Assembly (NCBI RefSeq): GCF_015461835.1
Contig: NZ_JACOPX010000014.1
Coordinates: forward strand, 124,001-188,000
DNA length: 64,000 nt
Source: Pseudomonas neuropathica
GTDB lineage: Bacteria > Pseudomonadota > Gammaproteobacteria > Pseudomonadales > Pseudomonadaceae
Direction: 5' to 3'
Below are positions 46,301-55,100 of the stretch, piece by piece. The stretch's first letter is position 1. Each line of letters begins with the position of its first letter. The position numbers and the translations under genes are program-made. Under the pieces are notes generated by a model. It ran no database searches, was not told where the DNA came from, and worked only from the letters and a program-made list of their open reading frames with translations.

Positions 46301-48222
46301 CCATAAGACTCGACGACATGATGTTTAATACCCGGAAAGACAATCATCGAAGAACTCTCTCCGCCTCTGGGAAAACGCCAGAAATCAAATATCGCAATTT
46401 GATCGGGGTGATCCCGCAACAGGTCGAGTATGTGCGAACCCGCCAATTTCCCCTTGAGAGAGGCGGTTTCACTCGGTGCCAGGCGAGGAACGGAGAATTC
46501 AGTTCGGTTGTTGCTGTCAGGATCGGAAATCAGACTTCTGATACTGTCTGGGAAGCCTCTGAAGCAATACACCGTATCAGGGTTATCCATGAACCCGGTG
46601 AAGGACTTGATCTCCGAGCCTTCGAGCAGCGTGAGCCATTCACTTTTGTCTGTATGACTGAACACGAGTGTCAAGTTGAAGAGTTCGACTCCTGTTGCAG
46701 TACTAACAGAAAATTTGATCGTGGTGACGTCCGCGAAGCCTTCATCCAGCCTCAAGATCAATTCGATACCTGAGCTGCCGGGATGGTAGACAAGCTCGGA
46801 ACGTTCTTCCCAGGTTTTGATGCGCGACTGCCAATTGTTGAAGTTCCATGTGTTCTCTTCCGTTTTTGGTGTTTCGTGTTCGAGAGCGCCAAACACTGGA
46901 GTGCTGGCGGGTAACCAGTACTGAAAACGGCCAGCGTTTCTGTTAGCGAAGATGTGGCCGATCAGCAGCACATGCCCCGAGTCATCCTGAAACGCTGTGG
47001 CGGATGGAGGCGTGCCTGGTTTGTCATTGGGCACTACTCCATGTGATGGAAACAGCGGCGTGACATTGAAGTTCTTGTCGATCCGCACCGTTCGCAGAAA
47101 GTCGTATTTGTCGCTATTGCCGGGAATTTCGGATGTTCTCGCCTCATAGTTCGAATACAACATGATCACCATCGACTCCGGCGACGTCGAATGGTCATAC
47201 ACCGCAATGGTCTGGGTTTCCTCTGCAATCTGTTCCAGGGGCTTTTCGATCAGCGCCTTGGTCTGGCAGTAATTCTCGATGTAGATCCGGGGCGTGCTCC
47301 AGCTGTCGTCGTATTTCTTGTAGCTGGCATACAAGCGGAACCGCGGATTGACCTTGACGCTGTCATCGGCTCTCCCTTCTACAGGGAGCTGCGTGGCGTC
47401 GGCATCCTGAAGTTCCAGCTCGGCCCAGATCACAAACAAACGGTTGTTGAACCAGCATGGCCGAATCGTGTGTTCCAGGGCTTTTTCCGAAATCGGCACA
47501 TTGGCTCTTTGCCAGTCCGACCAGGCATTGGGCAGAGGCTTGTCGAATTTGTATGGAACAATGCCGGGGCCGGCGGCGGGTTCTTTGACCGGGCGTTGGC
47601 GCATGTCCAGTGAGCGCCAGTAGTAGGCATTTTCGGCGGGGGATTTGCCGATGAAGTAGTAGGTGCTGTTGGCGAAATCTTCGCCATCGATGTAACCGTT
47701 GCAGATCTTCAGATTGGCGATTTCTTCGAACCTGGCCAGGTAAGAGAGCACCGCAGTCTGTACGGTTTCGGGCTGAATCTGTGCCTGATTGAGGTCGTTT
47801 TCCAGTTGTTCGAAACTGTCGGTCTTGGTCAAACGCAGCTTGCGGTCGAGGTAGATATCCGGGAAGTAATGCAATTGCTGGATGGCGGACCAGATCGGGA
47901 AGCGATTCAGACCGTCGCGCCAGGTCTTGATCTGCTGGGGGGTGAAGCTGTCGTCGCTGTACCCCGGCTCCATGTTCAGCATCATGCTGTTGATCTGTTG
48001 TTGGTAACTGGCAATGGCACAGGCCACCGGGCTGGTCGGCACATCCTGGCTGACCAGCACGTCCAGCAACCAGAACTCGTAGAGGTCGTTGGCGGTCTTG
48101 ATATGTTGAGTCAGCCCCTGCTTGATCAGGTACGGATCGTTGGGCACGGCCTCATGCAGATACAGGGCGAGCATCGCGTCACGAAATGCTTCATTGAGGG
48201 GGGCGTCGAAGGCAGTCGTCAT
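43378..48222 (-). CDS. tcaB: Tc toxin TcA, C-terminal half (TcaB-like; pore and TcB-binding domain)
   Basis: A 1614-residue protein corresponding to the central and C-terminal parts of TcdA-type TcA. Seen: an N-terminal helical region, a central beta-rich receptor-binding or neuraminidase-like region (about 220-900), a long helical channel region with heptad-like repeats and Gln/Ala-rich stretches (1140-1400, LELQQQQAWNLAKMAVDIQT), and the C-terminal TcB-binding domain (ALSTSLEDNGMFQLNF, RYLPFEYTGAVSRWNL). Its start has AAGGA 6 bp upstream and lies 9 bp after tcaA. With TcaA it totals about 2810 residues. Split TcA genes are known from Photorhabdus TcaA/TcaB and Yersinia YenA1/A2. Confidence 0.9.
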   Translation of the reverse strand: MTTAFDAPLNEAFRDAMLALYLHEAVPNDPYLIKQGLTQHIKTANDLYEFWLLDVLVSQDVPTSPVACAIASYQQQINSMMLNMEPGYSDDSFTPQQIKTWRDGLNRFPIWSAIQQLHYFPDIYLDRKLRLTKTDSFEQLENDLNQAQIQPETVQTAVLSYLARFEEIANLKICNGYIDGEDFANSTYYFIGKSPAENAYYWRSLDMRQRPVKEPAAGPGIVPYKFDKPLPNAWSDWQRANVPISEKALEHTIRPCWFNNRLFVIWAELELQDADATQLPVEGRADDSVKVNPRFRLYASYKKYDDSWSTPRIYIENYCQTKALIEKPLEQIAEETQTIAVYDHSTSPESMVIMLYSNYEARTSEIPGNSDKYDFLRTVRIDKNFNVTPLFPSHGVVPNDKPGTPPSATAFQDDSGHVLLIGHIFANRNAGRFQYWLPASTPVFGALEHETPKTEENTWNFNNWQSRIKTWEERSELVYHPGSSGIELILRLDEGFADVTTIKFSVSTATGVELFNLTLVFSHTDKSEWLTLLEGSEIKSFTGFMDNPDTVYCFRGFPDSIRSLISDPDSNNRTEFSVPRLAPSETASLKGKLAGSHILDLLRDHPDQIAIFDFWRFPRGGESSSMIVFPGIKHHVVESYGYQLFIGHPLDVMATEFPATLEDIRPLYRSGIVEKLPEYSGGGGITVPVDKISYQPVGWPVEWPDNPAEMKIPLVYGVLIHNKNRFGYSLVGGALKAISITWGEALATEQQIAARINDHDSPSLGNAQYIDFAGSSIEFSDGCKPDGDSRAPIRMNTTFARELIQLAESGMDPLLSWETQTQQTEPPIPNGLGAQAMDFSGAYYLYFLELFLYLPWLVADVLNEQQQYEEAKHWLAYLFAPSRQSADPGHPGYWQAVPLETPVWPGAPDPSQAIVYPDDPHQIALSFPVHFRKALYGLYLDIESNQADQAYRELTPDGLAEAKLRYVHILALLGPPPHARQVDVWSPITLDKLSAASNKDLRAFEQQLIATQRQLQDKPPLRIGKAPQSQDAPLLCLRPYREDSSLATVDNPYLRRPFNPELIKRWDRAESRLYNLRHNLDMAGNPLNLPLFAAPLDPRALLAAWGQGLSGAALSRLLSPQIPHYRFSFMFALAQNAVDSVIQFGSTLLSLIERKEQAQYLELQQQQAWNLAKMAVDIQTQAMEIDEKNREALQASQAVVASRISHYAKLINDGVSPLEIAAGAVHYLSGAAQVGASLIQIPGEMAKIVPNIFGLAAGGQRYEGTFFAATGLLQATATGLSTDGQLMDRIEQYRRRAQEWTLAHNQATLEAEQIKAQLAVQEAQHHATQLQLRQAQTALNQAKATHDFLLSSNRFSRSQTYDWLNSKFAGFYHTAYTTAQSLCQAAEACWQYEMGDFTRTFIRPGGWNASYRGLGAGEELKMSLQQMHSQYLQNNRRDLEIRKTVSLKDLKDQDPGPSLNKTWAEIKKSLVNNGTCEFELTQAMFDDDYAAENHYLRRIKTISVTLPACLGPYQDIRAILRQTYSKVEMAATAGNVKENLRASQQIALSTSLEDNGMFQLNFQDDRYLPFEYTGAVSRWNLIFPNHEKQRAMLQSLPNIIVHVSYTARREGGSQ

Positions 48223-48231
48223 GATCGTTCC

Positions 48232-51200
48232 TTAACCCTTTGCCAGCGTTGAGTCAGAGCTGGCGGCCATCACCGCGTCTCCAACGGTTTTCCAGTCGTC
48301 CAGCGCGCTTGCATCTGTCAGCCCTGTGGCTTGCAGCAGTGCCTTGGCTGACAGTCCGCTGGCCTGGCAACGACGTACCCAGTCGACCTCGGCCATCGAG
48401 CTGGCGCGTTCACCGGGGAGGGTAATGGTCAGCGTGGCAATTTCTGTTTCGGACCAGTCCAGCAAACGAGCCAGTGCCGCGTTGGCCGTTTCGCTCGCGA
48501 GCTTGCGCAGGGTTTTGTTTTTCAATTGCGCCTTGGCCGGATTGGCGCAACTGAAGTAGCTCAGCACGCTGTCCTCCGATTGGCTCTGGCTGTGGAACCA
48601 GTGGCTGAAGCGTTCGAGCAGATAGAGATCGGACAGCCACGGCTCGCTGCCGCTACCCTCGTATTGCGAGCCACCCAGCCATGTTGGATTGACCACGAAC
48701 AGGCGCAGGGCGCTGTTGCTCAATCGCAGTTGCACAACGATTTCGGCGTGGCGAAAGACGCGCTGGTAATGCTCGATCAATTCAGGTGTGAGTGTGTCCT
48801 TGAGCGCTGACAGTAGAATGCTGTAGACCGACGAATGTGCCCAGTGAATGACCGCCCGGCAGCGGTCCGGCGCCAGCTTGGCGGTTTCCTGGAACAGTCC
48901 TTCGAGCAACTGAACCTGGCGATCATGCGCACCGAGCAGCAGTTCAGTGAGTTTCTCGGCGCACGTGTCTTTGACGGCCTGTTCCAGGTCCTGGTCCTTG
49001 AGTACGTTCGCGACACCTGCCTGTAGCCAGGTGATCGGTTCGTCCACCAGCGTCAGTGCACGATCAAGGTCCATCAACAGGCCTTCTGCTGTGATCAGCT
49101 TATGGCCGACCAGCAGGCTGAACCATTGGATGTCTTGTGGTCGGTTTTTTACATCCTTACGCAGCGGAAGGCCCAATGCGGCCACTTGCGCTTCGGTCAC
49201 CATGCTGCGGCGCGTGTCCTCCTGCAATTTGCGCAGACGCTCAAGCAAATCGTCGGGCAGGGGCGGCGGCTCGGCCATCTGAGCTTGCGGATTACCGTCC
49301 AGATCGTCGACATGCACCAAAGCATGCGGCCCCAGGCGTTGTTGCAATTGTGTGACGGTCTGTTGGCTGTCCTTGAGCCATTGAAAGGCCCAGTTCAACT
49401 GCATCGTCACATCGAGGATGTCCGCTTTTCCCGTCGTCGCCCGTGTTCTCAGGCGGCCGCTCGCCAATATGGTTTTATAATCCGAACCTCCGAGCAGGCC
49501 TGCCAGCGTCAGCAAGTCGGCGACGGAGCATCCAAACAGTCGGGCAATCCGGGCCTGACGGTAGAGCGAGGAGACAGTGGGCAAATCGCGCTTGAGCTCG
49601 GTCAGGTACTTCTTGGTTTGCTTGGCAATCAACAGAAACGAATCTTCAGTCGGTTGCACACCGAGGCCGGCACACAACTGCAACACGGTTTTCTGCGTGG
49701 CGGTGTCGATGGCGTTCAGGTCAATGATCTCTTGATCGAGGATCAGAGGGGTGTCGAACAGTTGCACGCGATTGAACACCTGATCGAACAACGGCACTTC
49801 ATCCTTGCCGCTGGCATAAGGCGAGAGGTCGTGCATCAGCGCGGCGAACTCCTCCGGCTCGATACCGTGGTGCCGATGGAGGTAGCGATAGACGCCCAAT
49901 GCACGCAGGGTATTTTCGTTGAGTTCCATCGCCAGGTTGTCTTCGCCCTCGGCGCGGATCGCAGACATGATCAGCGTGTCCAGCTTGGCGAAGGGGATCT
50001 GCAGCCAGCGTTGCAGGCGAATCATGCGTTGCAGGCGGTCGAGACGGTCGAGCGAGGTTTTGCTCAGGCGCCATTGCTTGCTATCGCCCACGGTGATTTG
50101 TTCCAGCCCCATCGCATTGTCGAACTGATCGCGGAGGATCGATGCGGCGTCAGGTTCCCGCTCGCTGTCATTGAGGTCTGCACCGGTGCCGGTGCCATTG
50201 ACATAGCAGGCTCCATACTGGTTCGGATGGGGAAACGGAAGCACTTTTTCAGCCGCTTCCGGGAGCGTTACCCCGCCGTGTTGCAAGCTCTGGCTGGGGC
50301 AGTTTGGCGACAAACGCACCGTGCGGGTCTGTCGGCACAGAAGCATTTCAACCTGTTCGGCATTCAGGCCGGTATGCGCCATGAAGTCTGTGAGGCGCGT
50401 CAATTGCCATGGCGGCGAACTTTCCGAAACCTCGACACCGTAGGATTTTCTGAAAAAATCCATCTGCGCGGCTGTCAGTGTGTAGTGCTCATCGAGTGTG
50501 AGGGTGAAGCGCTGGCGGGCCAGCCTGACAGGCTCGGCGTCGACAGTGGTGGCGGTGGCGGTGACCAGATCGAAACTGGCGGTGTATCCCTGTTCGGTGG
50601 GGGTGGGGAGGGATGCGGTGCCCTTCAGGTATGAAATGATGGGGTTCGGTGACGCATTGTGCAGGCGATTGATCAGCCAGCCCGCTAAAGGAACCGGAGT
50701 GTTGGAACTCAGATCGACATCGGCTGGCAGTGTCTGGGAGCCTTTGCGAAAAGTCAGCGACAGGAGGGTTTTGCTGCCCCCATCTCCTGTGGGCGTTAGT
50801 GCCTGCGGATTGACGGTTGCGACATCCTCCTGATCCGCCAGCAGCAAATAGCAGCTCTTGTAAGAGATATGCGGGCGCAGATGGGTGGTGCCCGGGCTTC
50901 CCCAGCCTTTGATCAGATCATTTCGGGTGAGATAAAAATTGCTGAACACCGAGGGTTCGATCAGCAGGTTCTGTTGTTCGTTGCTCAATCCGCATAACAA
51001 GCGTTGCGCTTGTAGTACCGGTTTCTGTACTTCGCCATAGTCGTTGCTTGATTGCTGTTTGATCGGCAATAACAAGCTGGCCCGATAGTTCAATTCCCCC
51101 AAACTTGGCTTTTTATCGGCCAGCCCCAATTGGCACTGATGGTGATAAAAGTTGTAGGGCAGTTCGAAGGGATAACGCCGATCAGCCACTGCTTCATGGG

Positions 51201-51816
51201 CGGACTTGCCTTTATCAGCAAGACTGGTTTTTAGAAAGGCACCCAAACGATCTTGCAGTATCTCAGTCACCAGCTCCAGCATCGGCCTTGGGGTAAAAGT
51301 GCTTTCGTGGGTGATCAAGAGTTCCTTCAGGTCGGGACGACGCATATCCATCAGGATGCGCTTGGGGTCCTTGTTGGTAGCTTCCAGTTGCAGGAGAAAT
51401 ACCCTTAAGTTGATCAGGTAAGCAATCATCATATCAACGGCAACCAGCGCCCCGACCTTGCAGAAGTCGTCCCAGCTTTCATTGAATAAGTTCTGAAAAG
51501 TAGGCCCCGGCGGAACCAGCGCGCGAACGCCGCTACGTTGAGAAAGTTGCTGAAACTTGCCAGTGGAGGTCTGGTGTTCCCGGTACAAACGTGAAATCAA
51601 TGCCGCATAGGCCATGGCATTGTCGTAGGCGAGTTCGGCGTTGGCATCGGTGAACTCGGCAAGCTGACGAACGAACGCGGCTTTGGGTAGGCGGACAATA
51701 TCGAAGACGGAGGTGAAGCCCATTTTCTGCATGGCCGTTGCGAAGTCGGTGCGGCCTCTTTTTAACGGGGCGTCGAACTTGATGAGGGCGTTTAACAGTG
51801 AGGGGGTGTCGGCCAT
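48232..51816 (-). CDS. tcaA: Tc toxin TcA, N-terminal half (TcaA-like, VRP1 domain)
   Basis: A 1194-residue protein, first gene of the operon. I start it at the ATG at 51816 (MADTPSLLNALIKFDAPLKR) with GGAG about 10 bp upstream; an upstream in-frame ATG at 51873 adds an atypical tail. The N-terminal 300 residues resemble the SpvA/VRP1-type domain (MGFTSVFDIVRLPKAAFVRQ, then YNFYHHQCQLG). The remainder is the mostly helical alpha-shell of TcA. It must assemble with TcaB to form the pentameric pre-pore. A lux-box-like dyad lies 82 bp upstream. Confidence 0.88.
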   Translation of the reverse strand: MADTPSLLNALIKFDAPLKRGRTDFATAMQKMGFTSVFDIVRLPKAAFVRQLAEFTDANAELAYDNAMAYAALISRLYREHQTSTGKFQQLSQRSGVRALVPPGPTFQNLFNESWDDFCKVGALVAVDMMIAYLINLRVFLLQLEATNKDPKRILMDMRRPDLKELLITHESTFTPRPMLELVTEILQDRLGAFLKTSLADKGKSAHEAVADRRYPFELPYNFYHHQCQLGLADKKPSLGELNYRASLLLPIKQQSSNDYGEVQKPVLQAQRLLCGLSNEQQNLLIEPSVFSNFYLTRNDLIKGWGSPGTTHLRPHISYKSCYLLLADQEDVATVNPQALTPTGDGGSKTLLSLTFRKGSQTLPADVDLSSNTPVPLAGWLINRLHNASPNPIISYLKGTASLPTPTEQGYTASFDLVTATATTVDAEPVRLARQRFTLTLDEHYTLTAAQMDFFRKSYGVEVSESSPPWQLTRLTDFMAHTGLNAEQVEMLLCRQTRTVRLSPNCPSQSLQHGGVTLPEAAEKVLPFPHPNQYGACYVNGTGTGADLNDSEREPDAASILRDQFDNAMGLEQITVGDSKQWRLSKTSLDRLDRLQRMIRLQRWLQIPFAKLDTLIMSAIRAEGEDNLAMELNENTLRALGVYRYLHRHHGIEPEEFAALMHDLSPYASGKDEVPLFDQVFNRVQLFDTPLILDQEIIDLNAIDTATQKTVLQLCAGLGVQPTEDSFLLIAKQTKKYLTELKRDLPTVSSLYRQARIARLFGCSVADLLTLAGLLGGSDYKTILASGRLRTRATTGKADILDVTMQLNWAFQWLKDSQQTVTQLQQRLGPHALVHVDDLDGNPQAQMAEPPPLPDDLLERLRKLQEDTRRSMVTEAQVAALGLPLRKDVKNRPQDIQWFSLLVGHKLITAEGLLMDLDRALTLVDEPITWLQAGVANVLKDQDLEQAVKDTCAEKLTELLLGAHDRQVQLLEGLFQETAKLAPDRCRAVIHWAHSSVYSILLSALKDTLTPELIEHYQRVFRHAEIVVQLRLSNSALRLFVVNPTWLGGSQYEGSGSEPWLSDLYLLERFSHWFHSQSQSEDSVLSYFSCANPAKAQLKNKTLRKLASETANAALARLLDWSETEIATLTITLPGERASSMAEVDWVRRCQASGLSAKALLQATGLTDASALDDWKTVGDAVMAASSDSTLAKG

Positions 51817-51898
51817 GACTTTGGATCTCCTGCCGGAAGGGGGGGAGGCATCCGAGATGCCTGGCAGGATCAAAGTAACGACAAAACAAAGTTGAGTA

Positions 51899-51918
51899 AC
51901 CTGTCAAACCTGACAGGT
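51899..51918. promoter_or_regulatory. Perfect lux-box-like dyad upstream of tcaA
   Basis: ACCTGTCAAACCTGACAGGT: two perfect 8-bp half-sites and a 4-bp spacer. It has the ACCTG-N10-CAGGT frame of LuxR-type boxes. Located 82 bp upstream of the tcaA start. Confidence 0.68.
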
Positions 51919-52019
51919 CGATGGCTATTTTTTAGATCTTTTTGTTATTTTTTATGTTGTTTTTATTCGTTTATGTGATTCACAATGAATCTACTATTTT
52001 TTGCTGAACCGTTCGTCGG
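51919..52019. other. A/T-rich divergent promoter region of the Tc island
   Basis: Between the two dyads the sequence is dominated by A and T with several T runs (TTTTTT near 51930, 51946 and 51997), in strong contrast to the GC-rich surroundings. It presumably holds both divergent core promoters. Such tracts are typical targets of MvaT-type xenogeneic silencers in Pseudomonas (inference). Confidence 0.5.
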
Positions 52020-52039
52020 GACTGTCAGAGTTGACAGGT
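52020..52039. promoter_or_regulatory. Lux-box-like dyad upstream of the Ig-repeat gene
   Basis: GACTGTCAGAGTTGACAGGT: half-sites CTGTCA and TGACAG with a 4-bp spacer, matching the tcaA dyad at 14 of the 16 positions outside the spacer. Located 71 bp upstream of the ATG. Confidence 0.62.
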
Positions 52040-52110
52040 AGGCGCAAGCAGTACAGGAGGTCGAAAATCGCGTCTTCGACGCTGGCAATTGCGTCAGGAG
52101 ACTGGGAGCG

Positions 52111-55100
52111 ATGGAAATGGATGAAGAAAACGAGCTGCAGCCAAATGGCTTGTGGCCGGCGCCGGTGATCTTGTCACCGGGAAGTAACTCTACAGTGTCG
52201 CCCGGCGGGTTCAATATCGTTGCTCTATCTTCTGGAGGACTTACTACCAGTTGGAAAATTGAATGCTGGGGAGAAGCAACTGACCATCATGGGTCAGAAG
52301 GTGAGTGGATGAAGCTGGAGCATTGGGTGCCCGATACTTCTTTCGATCGATTTGGTGCGCGCTTCAATTTCAAAGTCAGGTACAAACAGGCGTGGGTCTG
52401 GAGTGATTGGGCTGAATGTCACAATTTGTACGTGCCGAAACCTGAACCGCCTGAACCGGATAAGCCGAAAAGCCCGCACATTTACTCGCCGCCTTACCCG
52501 GCATCAGTGAGACAGGAGCTGATCATTTATAACGTCTCGGGTCATGCCTCGGTGCTGGTGTCCACCGAGAGAGGCGAACCGGTGCCTGGCTATTACATTT
52601 CCAACACAGGCGGGTTTATCCCAGCAGCGGAGTGGGTTGTAGGCGTTACCCGGGTCAAGGCCGTTCAAACCGTAGGTGGCGTGGCTTCGGACCCCAGCAA
52701 TGTCGTTTCCATCGCAGTGAAACCATCTACACCGACGATCACACCGCCTCCCGATCCGGCAGCAGCGAAACAGGCGCTGACCATCACTGGCGTGATGACC
52801 GGTGACGTTACCTTGCAAGTGTCCACCGATAAAAACGCGCCGGTGATTGGCGACTTTACCGGCAGTGGCGCCACTCGCACTTTCACGCCAAAAGCGAACT
52901 GGGCAGCGGGCATCACCCGGGTCAAGGTCGTGCAGACTGTGAGCGGTGTGGCTTCTGAGCCAAGTAGTCTGGTTTCAGTTACAGTGAAACCATCTACACC
53001 GACGATCACACCGCCTCCCGATCCGGCAGCAGCGAAACAGGCGCTGACCATCACTGGCGTGATGACCGGTGACGTTACCTTGCAAGTGTCCACCGATAAA
53101 AACGCGCCGGTGATTGGCGACTTTACCGGCAGTGGCGCCACTCGCACTTTCACGCCAAAAGCGAACTGGGCAGCGGGCATCACCCGGGTCAAGGTCGTGC
53201 AGACTGTGGGCGGTGTAGCCTCAGATCCGAGCGCGCTGGTTTTTATTGCAGTGAAACCATCCAGCCCCGTCATCACACCGCCACCCAACCCGACCTCTGT
53301 AAATCAGGCGCTGACCATTACGAATGTCATGACCGAGAGCGCCGACCTGCAAATGTTCACTGAAGCAGGCGCGCCGGTTGGTGGCAATTTCACCGGCAGT
53401 AACGCAACACGCACTTTCCTACCGGCAGTGAGCTGGCGAGTGGGCACCACTCGGGTGAAGGTCGTGCAGACCGTGGACTATGTAGACTCTGATCCAAGCG
53501 AGCTGGTGACCATTGTGGCTGAAACCGGCATCCCGGGGATTAATCCGCCACCCGATCCGGCTCACCCCAAACAAGCGCTGACCATTACCGGTGTCTTGAG
53601 CGGTACAGTCACCTTGCAAATCCACACCAACGAAAATGTCCTTGTAGAAGGCGAGTTCACGGGGGAGGGGAATACCCGCACTTTTACGCCGAGGGATTTC
53701 TGGCCGATTGCCTTCAACTATGTCAAGGCCGTGCAGACTCTCGACGGAGTACCGTTTGATCCAAGCGATTTGGCGATGATTGTGGTGCGCCCCTCCACCC
53801 TGGCGATCATCCGGCCATCCAATCCGGTGACGGAAAAACAGGCACTGATCATTGCGAACTACTCTGTTGGCAGCTCCCTGCGAATGAGGACCGAGGCAAA
53901 TGCCTCCGTGGATGGCAGCGTTACCAACAACGGCGGGATCCTGACCTTTACACCAACCAATGCCTGGGCACCGGGTGTCACCAAGGTCAAAGCCGTACAG
54001 CTTTACAATAGTGTGGAATCCATCCCGAGCGATTTGGTTTCCGTTATTGCTCGACCGTCCATTTTGGTTATCGAACAACCGACCATTCCTGCTGCGTCGA
54101 ACCAGCAACTGAAAATTACCGGCGTCGTGTCCAATGTTGACACCTTGCAAATGTCCAGCGAGACGGGTGCAGCGATTGATGGCGAATATACCGGCAGCGG
54201 CGCGCTTCGAACGTTCATACCGAAAGCGAATTGGGCAGCGGGAAAAACTCCGGTCAAAGCCATGCAGATAGTCAGCGACGTGGCCTCCGAGTGGAGCGAT
54301 GTAGTGACCGTTGCAGTAATGCCGCCCAAACCGGACATCTCCCAACCTACAGATCCGGCTGCGGACAAAGAGCCGCTAACTATTAACGGTGTGTTAGCCA
54401 ATGCCAGCCATTTTCAGATGACAACCGGGTCAGGCGCGATAGTGGATGGCAGCTTCAGGGGTAGTGGGACAACCCGAACGTTTACCCCGGAAGCGAATTG
54501 GCCGGCGGGCATCACCCAGGTCCAGGTCGCGCAGATAATCGACGATGTGCCTTCTGCCCCAAGCGAACTGGTCACCATCAGGATTTTAGCCAAACCACCC
54601 AAGCCACGTCTGACTCAACCACTACCGAACTCCAGTCATTTGGCGAATCTCGCGGTGGAAGGAACTTGCGAAGCGGGGGCAACAGTGGCTGTGCAATACG
54701 CCAACGATATTGCGCTGGAGGGCAAAATGAGCTACGTCCAGACGCAGTGGTCTTTCGAACATCCTTGGGAGCCAGGCCAACAGCGGATCAAAGCGGTACA
54801 AACGTCAGGCGGGCAGACATCCGATCCTACCGATATGCTGGATTTTTACATCAGACCGCCCCTAGCCGTCATTGAGCAACCGGATACCCCGGTCGCCGTG
54901 AGAGGTGGACTGAAAATAAGTAATGTCTGGTCGGGTGTCGTCGCATTGCGTATGTCGACGCAAACGGGTGTCGGGGTCGACGGCGAGTTTGCCGGTGACG
55001 GTGCGACTCGCACTTTCATACCCGATGCGGATTGGACGCCTGGCGAAAACACCGTCTACGTCATACAAACAGTAAACGGCGTGGACTCCGACCCTAGTGA

